Shown piece by piece: positions 37,222 through 46,086 of a DNA stretch of 64,000 nt (position 1 is the stretch's first letter; every line of letters starts with the position of its first letter). The notes beneath the pieces are model-generated. The model saw only the letters and a list, made by a program, of their open reading frames with translations. It searched no databases and was not told the origin of the DNA. This stretch comes from Bdellovibrionia bacterium (GTDB lineage: Bacteria; Bdellovibrionota; Bdellovibrionia; Bdellovibrionales; JAUICD01). Both the position numbers and the translations under genes were made by a program. The DNA lies in assembly GCA_030427965.1 (NCBI GenBank), contig JAUICD010000003.1, positions 62,001 to 126,000 on the forward strand. Reading direction: 5' to 3'.

Positions 37222-38370
37222 TCAATTCAATTCTTGCGTCCAACCGCTAGTTACCAAACTTTTAATCGCACGGTGAACTTTGACAGGTGGTTTTCCAATC
37301 AAAATTCGCAACTGGTCCTTTGATTTCAAATTTCCACTATAAAATCTATGTATCAATCCATTAGGTAGTCTATAGAATCGTTCGAAAATTTTCACTCGTT
37401 GATCGTCATGCGCAGCCCCAAAAAGCATCCGATTGAGTCCATAGAGAAACTTCGTTTTCTGAATCCAATTTTTCTTAAAGGTTTCTATCTCTTTTTCAAT
37501 ATTATTCCCTGCGGCATACGCCAGTGTAGCAGCGCCCGCAAGGCGAACGGCTGCAGAAAACGAGTATCCCGTCACTGGGTGAAAAAGACCAGATTTTAGA
37601 CCTATTGCGATCGGCCCTTTCACATCTTGCCTCGGTGAAAAAATGGGAATCGGCAAAGACTCTTTTTCCTTACGAAGGATCGAAGCAATCTCACCAAAAT
37701 TTCTTCGAATATAAGAAATCACTTCAAATTCAAATTCATTTTCATCAATTTCAAATTGTCGAGAATACCTAGTGTCTTCTACAAGAATTGTTCGATCAGT
37801 AAAGGGAAGTGAATAGATAAACCGGAACCCCTCTTTTTGCTCAACAGTGGCATCCATTATAATTGGAGAATCGAGCCCATGTGGACTTTTAAGCTCCACT
37901 TCAAGTCCTAAGAACTTTTGATACCCACATGGTTTGAAATCATTCACATCAGGCCCTGTTGCATCTATAAGTGTTTCAAACTCAATTCTACGACCATCTG
38001 AAAATATCGCGCAAGAACCCTCAATTTGAACATCGCTCTCTAGAGAGTAACTTTCTTTTGGCAGATGATTACAAATAAACTCATGAAACCTGTCTGATGT
38101 AATTGAACAATAGCCCGTATTGAGTTTTCTAGAATATGAATTGAAATGAACGTCTTGCGAATCCCACTCCCCATGGAAAGCCCCACGTAAAAAATCAATA
38201 TCTGCTATTTGAAGATCTGACTTATGAAAAGACCACGTATGATTCCCACCAAAATGAGATTCTTTTTCAACCAAGTGAAAATCACTAAACCCCGCTTTAT
38301 TCAAATAAAGAGCAAGCAAGCCTCCCGACAACCCTCCACCCAAAATAAGCAGCCCTGTGTTCTGATTCAT
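37222..38370 (-). CDS. crtY: Lycopene beta-cyclase
   Basis: I take ATG 38370 (MNQNTGLLILGGGLSGG) because the Rossmann FAD/NAD motif starts right there; an in-frame TTG at 38442 would add 24 odd residues. The CrtY signature GGNHTWSFH is near residue 43. The 382-residue enzyme should cyclise lycopene to beta-carotene. It is first in the crtY-crtE-crtI-crtB operon. No good SD is visible before the ATG. Confidence 0.9.
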   Translation of the reverse strand: MNQNTGLLILGGGLSGGLLALYLNKAGFSDFHLVEKESHFGGNHTWSFHKSDLQIADIDFLRGAFHGEWDSQDVHFNSYSRKLNTGYCSITSDRFHEFICNHLPKESYSLESDVQIEGSCAIFSDGRRIEFETLIDATGPDVNDFKPCGYQKFLGLEVELKSPHGLDSPIIMDATVEQKEGFRFIYSLPFTDRTILVEDTRYSRQFEIDENEFEFEVISYIRRNFGEIASILRKEKESLPIPIFSPRQDVKGPIAIGLKSGLFHPVTGYSFSAAVRLAGAATLAYAAGNNIEKEIETFKKNWIQKTKFLYGLNRMLFGAAHDDQRVKIFERFYRLPNGLIHRFYSGNLKSKDQLRILIGKPPVKVHRAIKSLVTSGWTQELN

Positions 38371-38491
38371 AAAACGCAATCTTACACATTCAGTCAAAAA
38401 TATCAGCTCAAAACCCTTATTGCGCGCCGCAACTACTTGCAAAAAACAAAGATCCGAGAGATGACTAAGCCATTGAAAAAAGGATTGTTTT

Positions 38492-38893
38492 ATGGATTCT
38501 CACCTCAAACAAAAACGCACACTTCTTGCTCTTTTTCACATCTCCCCACTTTTGAATTTTGCGGTTCCCTTCCTTGGGCTGATCATACCAATCGTTATTT
38601 GGCTCTCTAAAAAAGACATCGACCCTGACTACAATAGGCATGGAATCCATATTTTGAACTTCATGGCTACAATGTTTCTTATAACACTAGGACTTGCACT
38701 TGTTTTTGGCTCTGGGTTGGCAATTGGAACTTATTTTCAAATACCAGGTCCTGCAATTTTCTCTGGTGGTGCGCTTGCTTTTTTTAGTTTTGCGATCGGT
38801 GTTTTTTCACTCTACATGCATATTGTTAATGCACGACGCGCCTATGCTGACGAGCCCATTGAATACAAGTTTTCCTTCAAACTGATTTCTTAG
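38492..38893 (+). CDS. DUF4870/Tic20-like membrane protein
   Basis: The 133 residues contain three to four transmembrane segments and the family pattern HISPLLNFAVPFLGLIIPIVIWLSKK with NRHGIHILNF. The function of this family is not established. SD AAAAAAGGA precedes the ATG. It is divergent from crtY, with about 120 bp between the two starts that should hold both promoters. Confidence 0.75.
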   Translation: MDSHLKQKRTLLALFHISPLLNFAVPFLGLIIPIVIWLSKKDIDPDYNRHGIHILNFMATMFLITLGLALVFGSGLAIGTYFQIPGPAIFSGGALAFFSFAIGVFSLYMHIVNARRAYADEPIEYKFSFKLIS

Positions 38894-38967
38894 AGCTTGT
38901 TCGTATCAAAAGCCAACTTTGCTTTCCAGACCCTTTACTTCTTCTCAAAACCGAATAATCTATTGCT

Positions 38968-39840
38968 ATGAATGAATTTATCGAATCCATCAAACCTGCC
39001 CTAAAAGTCTTAACAACACCGCTTTTTGAACTTGGTGAACAAGATGTTTCTCTTGCTTCTTTTTTAAGTGCAATTCTTATTTTTATAGGCTTTTTATGGG
39101 TTTCAAAAATTGTCCAAAAACTTTTAGATCGCTTTCTTAAAACACGAAATATAGATCCTGGAATACAAGGATCCATAGAAAAATTTGCCAAATATATTAT
39201 TATTATTCTCGGTATTTTTGTCGCTTTAGATTCAATAGGGATAAACCTAAACTCCCTTGCCGCTGTGGCAGGAGTCCTTATGGTTGGAGTGGGTTTTGGG
39301 TTACAAAATATCACTCAAAATTTTATTTCAGGAATAATTATTCTTCTTCAACGACCCATAAAAAAGGGAGACATCGTTGAAGTGGGCGACACTAAGGGAC
39401 GCATTGTAGATATTCACGCACGCTCAACTCTTGTCGTCACACGTGATGATACGGCTATCATTGTCCCAAACTCTCAGTTTATTTCTGAAAGAGTGATCAA
39501 CGACAGTTTCTCAGGAAGTAAGCTAAGACTTCATATTCATGTCGGTGTCGCTTACGGATCTGACACTAAAAAGGTTGAAAAAATTCTTTTAGATGTGGCC
39601 AAAGCCCATGACGGCGTCCTCTCAACTCCAAAGCCCGTTGTTATTTTTGAGGACTTTGGTGACTCCTCGCTCAACTTTGACCTCCGTGTTTGGGTCACAG
39701 ACCTCTGGGCCAACGATGTGATTGAATCTGATCTTAGATTTGCTATTGATCGCGCCTTTAGAAATGCAAAGGTTGAAATCCCATTCCCACAAAGAGACCT
39801 CCATCTTCGAAGCTCAGATGTCGAACTCGGCAAAATATGA
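38968..39840 (+). CDS. Small-conductance mechanosensitive channel (MscS family)
   Basis: Of 290 residues, two transmembrane segments precede the pore helix GVLMVGVGFGLQNITQNFISGI and the beta domain PIKKGDIVEVGDTKGRIVDIHARSTLVVTRDDTAIIVPNSQF (read in parts), both hallmarks of MscS. It should release osmolytes on hypo-osmotic shock. It is probably expressed with the small membrane protein just upstream, 74 bp away. Confidence 0.9.
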   Translation: MNEFIESIKPALKVLTTPLFELGEQDVSLASFLSAILIFIGFLWVSKIVQKLLDRFLKTRNIDPGIQGSIEKFAKYIIIILGIFVALDSIGINLNSLAAVAGVLMVGVGFGLQNITQNFISGIIILLQRPIKKGDIVEVGDTKGRIVDIHARSTLVVTRDDTAIIVPNSQFISERVINDSFSGSKLRLHIHVGVAYGSDTKKVEKILLDVAKAHDGVLSTPKPVVIFEDFGDSSLNFDLRVWVTDLWANDVIESDLRFAIDRAFRNAKVEIPFPQRDLHLRSSDVELGKI

Positions 39841-39996
39841 CTTTGTAAAAAGCTCTTTTCTTTACTGAGTACCCAGATAGATCCTAATTACCTAATATTA
39901 CTTGTGTTTTCATTTCAAAAAGAGTTTCGCTTTACACCCCCTCCACCCAACTTCAGTTGACATTGAGGTGGCTCTCCAATAATTATCTACCCTTGT

Positions 39997-40071
39997 TCAG
40001 GAGTAGCTCAGTGGTAGAGCAGTTGACTGTTAATCAATTGGTCGGGGGTTCGAATCCCTCCTCCTGAGCCA
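39997..40071 (+). tRNA. tRNA-Asn (GTT)
   Basis: Acceptor TCAGGAG pairs with CTCCTGA, the D-arm AGCTCAGTGGTAGAGC, anticodon GTT at 40029-40031 in loop CTGTTAA, T-arm GGTTCGAATCC, and an encoded CCA end. Confidence 0.97.
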
Positions 40072-40281
40072 ATTTTCAGAAGGGCCGCCTTCGCAGAAGA
40101 ACCACACCTAAATCACCAAGCATCCCAGCCAGACTACGTGATTTCAATGGTTTATAGGTTTTTTCCCAGTATTTTTGACTATTTTCTGAGATTTTAGTGT
40201 CAAATTTATAGATTTTACTTAATTTTTCTCGAAATTGTACCGATTATGGTATATATGCCAACTAGAAAAGGAGAAAAAACT

Positions 40282-40797
40282 GTGTCATTACCACAAACTG
40301 CAGACCCAACCGTCCCTTTTTTGACGGATAGGGGCCTAGAACAATTCAATCGACCCCGATTTGATTACTGCAAGACTCGATTTTCGACATTTCGAACAGA
40401 AATGAATGTAAGTGATGTAGCTAGGGAGTGGACAGAGCATCCAAATAGAGTGGTTGTATTTGAAGATCCAAAACTTAAAGAAGTTCCGTTGGTCACCCTT
40501 AGAAAAGATCAGTTTGAAAAAATGCTTAAAATCCTCAATGACCTTGAATCTGGTCAAGCAACGTTGGCAACTAGCTTTGAGGCCCTTTTCCATCAAATTA
40601 ATATCATTGAGAGATCTACAGCCGAAGCTCTTAAAAAACTAAAAAATCCACCTATGGGGCTTGAAAATATTCAAGATGCTGTAAGAACACTGATTGCGTT
40701 TAAGGGCAGAATCACATCAACGCTCTTAGTGCAAAAATCAAAACGCAAAGTAGAGCCTTCAACTATTCCTGATGAAGAACTCGCTGACCAGGAATAG
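40282..40797 (+). CDS. Unrecognised protein, first of a two-gene cassette after tRNA-Asn
   Basis: I choose GTG 40282 (MSLPQTADP) because AAAAGGAG stands 8 nt before it; upstream ATG codons at 40246 and 40255 have no SD. The 171-residue product has no signal peptide, a helical centre (about 80-150) and a charged C-terminus. It is 15 bp upstream of the next gene. I do not recognise it. Unlike most neighbours both products look cytoplasmic. Confidence 0.6.
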   Translation: MSLPQTADPTVPFLTDRGLEQFNRPRFDYCKTRFSTFRTEMNVSDVAREWTEHPNRVVVFEDPKLKEVPLVTLRKDQFEKMLKILNDLESGQATLATSFEALFHQINIIERSTAEALKKLKNPPMGLENIQDAVRTLIAFKGRITSTLLVQKSKRKVEPSTIPDEELADQE

Positions 40798-40812
40798 ATA
40801 GAGAGAGAATTA

Positions 40813-41484
40813 ATGAGCAATCAAATTGAGTCGAAATTTGACGACTTAGTGGATTCACTAGCAACAAACTCCCATGGCAATTCGGATATTTTTGAGATCT
40901 CCAAGTTTATGGAGGAAAATTTCAAAAAATCAAAAAAGCGCCATGAGTTTCTAAAACCCAAACTGTCGCGAGAATTCATCCTTTGGGAGGATGCAAAAAA
41001 CAGCGTCTGGAAAACAGAAAAAGAACAACTTGATAACAAATTCCCATTTCTCCAAGGTGACGTGATTAATACAACAATGGTCCTAGCCCTTGGAATCGCT
41101 GAGTCAGAACAGGATCATTCAGTTTGGATGGTTCTAGCAAGGGATTGTGATTGCATTAGAGCTGAATATATTCAAGTTGCCCCTATCTTCTTAGTAAAAC
41201 CAGGAACAAATGAATATGACGAACGTAAAAAATACTACAATTATGCCCTTAAATTCAAAAGCAACTGGTATTTCCCGATACCAACGGACTGCTTTGAAAA
41301 TCAGGACATTGAAGGAGCGTTTGTTGATTTTACTGTCCCCTACTATATTAAAAAAGAACATAAAAATCTAGCGACAGGCATCTGCTCACTGTCTAAGTGC
41401 GGTTGGCACATATTAAATTCTGTAATTCAAATTGCTAGCACCCAAGCGAACATTGATGAAGGCGAAACACTACGTGATAGCTAA
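40813..41484 (+). CDS. Unrecognised cytoplasmic protein with a QGDV/CDC pattern
   Basis: The 223-residue product has FLQGDVINTT followed about 35 residues later by VLARDCDCIRAEYIQVAPIF. A similar QGD...-hydrophobic-(S/R)(Q/D)xCD layout occurs in uncharacterised proteins often found in defence or mobile regions; I am inferring this from memory of the pattern, not from a search. SD GAGAGA. With the preceding gene it forms a small operon beside a tRNA. Confidence 0.55.
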   Translation: MSNQIESKFDDLVDSLATNSHGNSDIFEISKFMEENFKKSKKRHEFLKPKLSREFILWEDAKNSVWKTEKEQLDNKFPFLQGDVINTTMVLALGIAESEQDHSVWMVLARDCDCIRAEYIQVAPIFLVKPGTNEYDERKKYYNYALKFKSNWYFPIPTDCFENQDIEGAFVDFTVPYYIKKEHKNLATGICSLSKCGWHILNSVIQIASTQANIDEGETLRDS

Positions 41485-41631
41485 TAAGTTCCATTTGCCT
41501 CCCTTCAAAAGCTACATGTGGCAAGCTCAGTATCTCGATGTATTGTTGACTTAGTCTCTAATTGGTTAATGATACAAAAATGTTAAATAATCTCAAGGGT
41601 TTTACTTCTAGATTCATTCAAACATTCAAAC

Positions 41632-42309
41632 CTATGGGTTTACTCTAAAAAGCCCGAAGCCTTTCATAAGTTTTTTACCCGTTACAACATCAGTTAAATG
41701 AATTGTAGAACGAAGAAAAAAAGCCTCACCTTCTTGTACAAGAAGTCCCTTTTTTTCGTTTTCTTTTCTTTGCTTATCTGTCATTTTCAAAACCTCACTC
41801 TCTGAAAACGGCCACTCTATACGAATCTTTAAACGATTGGGGTAACGCAAAGAATATGGAAGAAACTCATCAATTCGGAATCCACCAAATGTGTAAGCTC
41901 GTGCTGTTAAGTATTTTTTGTCTCCATCAATAGAAAGCCAATATCCACTGCCACTATATTCTTGTCCCATATAAGTTGGATCCACCGTGTATTCTGCAAA
42001 TCTAGAATTGTATTGCGTCTTGCCGTTTTCCCATTTGGGTTCTGGTGATGTGGTTTTTATAATAAAGTGTCTCTCCAGATAGTCGAAACTCAGTTCTATC
42101 GATATACGATCAGCACGGTTCTCAAACCTTTCAATATCCATACGAGCCGTTGCTTGAGTCACCAAGGTTTTTTCACCAAATCTCGCAAGATAGACCTTGC
42201 AGCCATCATCTTTTAAGCTAAATACTCCATCAAAAGCAAAAGGTTCACTTGAGTAAAGTAGAATTGAAATAAGCGCCATTGATAAACTACGTGCTACGAC
42301 CCAAGTCAC
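41632..42309 (-). CDS. Exported protein of unknown function
   Basis: The 225-residue product has an N-terminal signal sequence (to about residue 25, EPFAFDG). The mature part is beta-rich and has a short charged helix (MTDKQRKENEKKG) near 190. No domain recognised. It is divergent from the Omp85-type gene at 42518, with a 208-bp shared upstream region in which I see no distinct operator. Confidence 0.55.
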   Translation of the reverse strand: MTWVVARSLSMALISILLYSSEPFAFDGVFSLKDDGCKVYLARFGEKTLVTQATARMDIERFENRADRISIELSFDYLERHFIIKTTSPEPKWENGKTQYNSRFAEYTVDPTYMGQEYSGSGYWLSIDGDKKYLTARAYTFGGFRIDEFLPYSLRYPNRLKIRIEWPFSESEVLKMTDKQRKENEKKGLLVQEGEAFFLRSTIHLTDVVTGKKLMKGFGLFRVNP

Positions 42310-42517
42310 ACAAAACTCCTCTGGGTTGAAACTTCGCTAAGAGAAAAAGCAATTTAAGTACCACTTTGAGTTTCAAGTAAATCTCTGTGATTTCCCTACC
42401 TTGTCTCTTAAAGAAAAGTCTCGAAACCCATTTCTCTGTCCAAATAAGAAACACATTTGAAGTTAATTCACTCTATGCGCCTAGCCTCCAAAACAACCTG
42501 TGTGATATCGTAAAAAA

Positions 42518-43714
42518 ATGAGGAAAATCAGCTTATTCACAATACTACTTTTACTTTCAATAAACACTCATGCTCAAGAGAACAGTCGTTCATTTTATGT
42601 ACTTCCCGTGGGGGCGTCTCTAAATGGTATTGGCTTTGTCTACGGCATTGCTGGCGGAGTAAGAAAGCTCACTGGTACCGATATCGACATTACACTTGCT
42701 AAAACATTTGGACAAATTGAAGCCTTTGGGGGGCTTGTAAGTGGTATTTCCCTAGAGCCAGACCTCATTTACATCGATATTGGTTTTGCGCGTATGCAGA
42801 GTGGCTACTTTGATACAGCATATGTTCGAAACCTAGAAAAAGGAGATGTCTACAATCTCAAGCTTGAAGGGTATGGCCTTAAAATTGAAATGAAATACAC
42901 ACCAACAAAATGGTTTCACTTAAAGCCTGGTTACTCACAAACTCAAGCTAAATTTCGCGGGTATACGTACAAAGACGACAACGTTAGTTTTGATGATGCT
43001 GGCCTTTATGACATAAACACGGATTATCTTACTTTAATTTTAGATTTTAATTTTTTAGATCGAACCTTTCGCCCAACGAGTGGCATCTTTGCCACCCTTG
43101 GTTCTATGTATGAAACTGGGAAACGTGGCCAGAGTGACGTATTGACTTATCGATATCAACTAAAAGGCTATTTACCCATATCATCAAGTTTGACCTGGGC
43201 AAGTACGATTATGGGAAGTGACGCCAACGTCACTCGAGAAAAGTACGTCGACAAAGACAAGATACGAAACTCTCTTGATGCAAATTGTTCCGATGCTTCA
43301 AGTGCAAAGAAACAATCGCGCTGTCAAGAACTTGAAGATGATCTTGTTGAGTATATTCATGCTTCAAATACCCACGGAACGGCTTGGTCCATTGGCGGAA
43401 GTCAGTACCTTAGAAGTTTTCGCGAAGGGCAGTTTCGAGCGGCACACACAAGAGCCTTTTCAACTGAGATGCGGTGGACTTTTAGTGAGACAATGAATAT
43501 TTCCTATTTTCAAAAAGAGGGCTACGCTCTCGACTTTGTTCCGTTCTGGGATATTGGGTGGGCCAATGATTTTGAAGGAAAAATCTATGATCACTCTCGA
43601 AACTCCTATGGCGTAGGATTAAGAGCTTACTTTAACCCTACAGTTGTTCGGGCTGAGTTTTCCACTGGAGAAGGGGGGGAAATCTTCTTTTTAACAGCCG
43701 GGTCAGTTTGGTGA
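42518..43714 (+). CDS. Omp85/BamA-type outer-membrane barrel without POTRA domains
   Basis: A signal peptide (to THAQE, about 1-20) is followed directly by barrel strands. The sequence SIGGSQYLRSFREGQF, near residue 292, matches the conserved barrel-loop (RGF/RGY-type) motif of the bacterial surface antigen family. It ends in FFLTAGSVW. At 398 residues it has the 16-strand barrel but lacks upstream POTRA repeats, so it resembles stand-alone D15/patatin-type barrels and not BamA itself. Cargo unknown. Confidence 0.7.
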   Translation: MRKISLFTILLLLSINTHAQENSRSFYVLPVGASLNGIGFVYGIAGGVRKLTGTDIDITLAKTFGQIEAFGGLVSGISLEPDLIYIDIGFARMQSGYFDTAYVRNLEKGDVYNLKLEGYGLKIEMKYTPTKWFHLKPGYSQTQAKFRGYTYKDDNVSFDDAGLYDINTDYLTLILDFNFLDRTFRPTSGIFATLGSMYETGKRGQSDVLTYRYQLKGYLPISSSLTWASTIMGSDANVTREKYVDKDKIRNSLDANCSDASSAKKQSRCQELEDDLVEYIHASNTHGTAWSIGGSQYLRSFREGQFRAAHTRAFSTEMRWTFSETMNISYFQKEGYALDFVPFWDIGWANDFEGKIYDHSRNSYGVGLRAYFNPTVVRAEFSTGEGGEIFFLTAGSVW

Positions 43715-44203
43715 TTTTTTATTTACCAGCTCAATCAGTGCAATTATTTTTCTCTGTACTTCAGAGGAGTGAAAAATTCTACCATTTCTCTTGATAAGTC
43801 CACGATCATCAAAAAACAGTTTCACAAACTTCTGATTAGAAAAAACAAACTCTCCGTAATCCACCCACTCCTCTTTTCGTTGAAGAGAGTTTGGAGCAAT
43901 TTCACCACTCAGACGTATTGAGCAAAGTTCTTCAATAATTTGAGTTATTGATTTGTCATTACTCACGCTGTTGCCGTTATGACTCCATCCTGTGGGTTTC
44001 AATTTTAGATGACCTAACTGTGGAGATTTGTACTCAACAACAGGGCCCAGGCAAAATAACTCAAAATCTTCTCGGAATCCGTTTTCTGGCATTTGAAAGA
44101 CGGCAGGGTTTATACCTTCACTCTTCATTTTTTTCATAAACCAAACAACGCCCAGAAGGGCCATAAACATAACAAAAACTTTAATTTTTAACGAGTTTTT
44201 CAT
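43703..44203 (-). CDS. Membrane-anchored protein of unknown function
   Basis: I take ATG 44203 (MKNSLKIKVF), which places one transmembrane segment at about 8-25; a frame-long ATG at 44347 adds 48 unlikely residues. The remaining 140 residues are soluble and contain no motif I know. The 3' end overlaps the convergent barrel gene by 12 bp. No clear SD at either start. Confidence 0.5.
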   Translation of the reverse strand: MKNSLKIKVFVMFMALLGVVWFMKKMKSEGINPAVFQMPENGFREDFELFCLGPVVEYKSPQLGHLKLKPTGWSHNGNSVSNDKSITQIIEELCSIRLSGEIAPNSLQRKEEWVDYGEFVFSNQKFVKLFFDDRGLIKRNGRIFHSSEVQRKIIALIELVNKKSPN

Positions 44204-44385
44204 TAAAGAAATTATTGCCGCTATCTTATAAAAGATCAATGCTTTGATATTGTGAGGTAGTGAAATTTCCCCGAGGAGACTTTTTAAATTTTTCAGAGTC
44301 TGAGGCCTACTGAAAGTGCAACCTTTAAAAGAACCCTCTCTGTTCATTGAGGATTTACATTAAAAAACAACCTAGCAATGTCTTT

Positions 44386-45177
44386 TTACTTCAATCTCTC
44401 TCTGTCACATTCAGGTTTCACACGAACTGCTTGGAACTCTTTAAGATGTCGTTGTCCAATTTTTTTCAAATCTTTGATTCTCGACTCCGGAGAAGGGTGG
44501 GTTGAAAGTATTTCTGGTGGCCCAGAACCACTCTTTCTTTTCATCAACTTCCAAAGCTCAGCCGCTTGCATTGGATCAAATCCAGACTTAGCCATATACC
44601 TTACACCAAGCCTATCGGCTTCCTGCTCGTGCTTTCGACTAAACGGCAAAAGAACCCCAAATTGAGCCCCAAGCCCAAGTGCACCCAATATAATTTGATC
44701 ACTTACGGAATCTCTACCAAGAGCAAGATCTGCTGCAGTCATACCAACTTGTGCAACCAGCCCCTGAGAAGCTCTCTCATTTCCGTGATTGGCTTTTACA
44801 TGACCTATCTCATGACCAATAACAGCTGCAAGTTGGCTCTGATTTTTTACCAAATCAATCAATCCCGTATGAACACCAATCTTGTTCCCCGGAAGGGCAA
44901 AGGCATTGGGGGATTTATCGACAAAAACTTGAACTTCCCAATTTCTTGGTTTTTCAGACAAACCCACTAACAGGTGATTGGAAATACATTTTACATAAGC
45001 CACTTGCCGTGTATTGCGTGAAACTCTTTGTGTTTTTTTAAGAGCGTTAAATGAATTCACGCCCATTTTTGACATCTGACCTGAACTTAAAAGAACAAGT
45101 TGCTGCCTTCCCGTCGGCGAAGTTGCACATGATACAAACACACATAACCAACTCAATTGAAATACTATTTTCTTCAT
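44386..45177 (-). CDS. M48 family metalloprotease lipoprotein
   Basis: The lipobox is VFVSC (Cys17). The zinc motif HEIGH is at residues 122-126 and the third-ligand region EQEADRLGVRYM follows. NAFALPGNKIGVHTGLID is the usual M48B strand before it. Length 263. Family members such as LoiP and BepA degrade misfolded outer-membrane proteins in the periplasm, which is the likely role. Confidence 0.9.
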   Translation of the reverse strand: MKKIVFQLSWLCVFVSCATSPTGRQQLVLLSSGQMSKMGVNSFNALKKTQRVSRNTRQVAYVKCISNHLLVGLSEKPRNWEVQVFVDKSPNAFALPGNKIGVHTGLIDLVKNQSQLAAVIGHEIGHVKANHGNERASQGLVAQVGMTAADLALGRDSVSDQIILGALGLGAQFGVLLPFSRKHEQEADRLGVRYMAKSGFDPMQAAELWKLMKRKSGSGPPEILSTHPSPESRIKDLKKIGQRHLKEFQAVRVKPECDRERLK

Positions 45178-45220
45178 AGAGCATGCATAGAATATGTAGG
45201 TGATGATGACCAGAGGAAAA

Positions 45221-45252
45221 TAAAAAAGGTGAGCATAAACTCACCTTTTTTA
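45221..45252. terminator. Bidirectional rho-independent terminator
   Basis: TAAAAAAGGTGAG (45221-45233) and CTCACCTTTTTTA (45240-45252) form a 13-bp stem with loop CATAAA and T-runs on both strands. It should end transcription of the Cys-rich gene at 45278-45823. Confidence 0.9.
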
Positions 45253-45277
45253 AAGCTTAGATCTATAAAATCGTCAC

Positions 45278-45823
45278 TTACTGGCATTCACATGATGTTG
45301 GGTGTTGCTCCATACCATCCGGGCATTCAACCTTTGGACACAGTGGGGCTGTCTGAATAGGTGTAAACACATCTATTGATTCACACTCACATGTCTGCAT
45401 ATTTCTTTCGCCACCTGCTGGACACTGAGCTGCTGGACATACTGGCGGTGGGCCTGGGAATGGACCCGGAGGTATTTCATTTGCTGTACAAACTGTTATT
45501 ACTTCAGGCTCCGGCAAATTCGGACCATCTGTAGGATCAAGATCTGGCACAATTCCACCAATAACAGATACAAGAACATCTGTTACACAAGGAGAGCTTG
45601 GTCCACCCCTTCCAATCCCGGCGTCTACAGATTTAATTTGAACTCTATAGGTCCATGTCGTTGCTTTATTTGTTTTTTGAAAATCAATTGATTTGATTTC
45701 TCTGTCACCCAGTTCAAAGGCCACCTTTTCCGAACTCAAGATTTCAGTTAAGATAACAAGGTCAGAATTGGCCACCGCACTGGTAGCAAATAAAAAAATT
45801 AGTGTGGACAATATTGCTTTCAT
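45278..45823 (-). CDS. Exported Cys- and Pro-rich protein
   Basis: The signal peptide ends at AVANS (about residue 19). Residues 20-110 are an ordinary beta domain; about 110-181 are Pro/Cys-rich with two repeats of the form C-P-x(2-4)-C-P-x-G-x(6-8)-C-x-C ending in CEC. Length 181. The double Cys repeat suggests an extracytoplasmic disulfide-bonded tail. It has its own terminator. Family not recognised. Confidence 0.65.
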   Translation of the reverse strand: MKAILSTLIFLFATSAVANSDLVILTEILSSEKVAFELGDREIKSIDFQKTNKATTWTYRVQIKSVDAGIGRGGPSSPCVTDVLVSVIGGIVPDLDPTDGPNLPEPEVITVCTANEIPPGPFPGPPPVCPAAQCPAGGERNMQTCECESIDVFTPIQTAPLCPKVECPDGMEQHPTSCECQ

Positions 45824-46086
45824 TTTACTCTCCTTTTGTCCGCACTGTTATAAAACCAATAGCGCCTTGTTCCAATGGCTTTAAACCCTCTGAAATATCT
45901 ACTGAAAGTATTTCCTCTAGTTAAAACAAAATTTCACTGGTTGAGCTATATTTGTTTAGTTTTAATGAAGTAAACAAAGCAGGTCTTCTTGTGTCCCTTT
46001 GGATACAAATGCACCCCAAAAGCTCTCCCACCGAGGCTCTTATGGCATATTGTTTGAACTATACCTTATCTATAGGAAAACCCATA

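Noticed and set aside
39997..41500. Integrative element at tRNA-Asn with a duplicated tRNA 3' end
   Set aside because: I found no second copy of the tRNA 3' end downstream and no integrase, so only adjacency is reported.
45952..46086. N-terminal extension of the 46087 gene
   Set aside because: The extension has no SD and puts 45 unrelated residues before a clean signal peptide.
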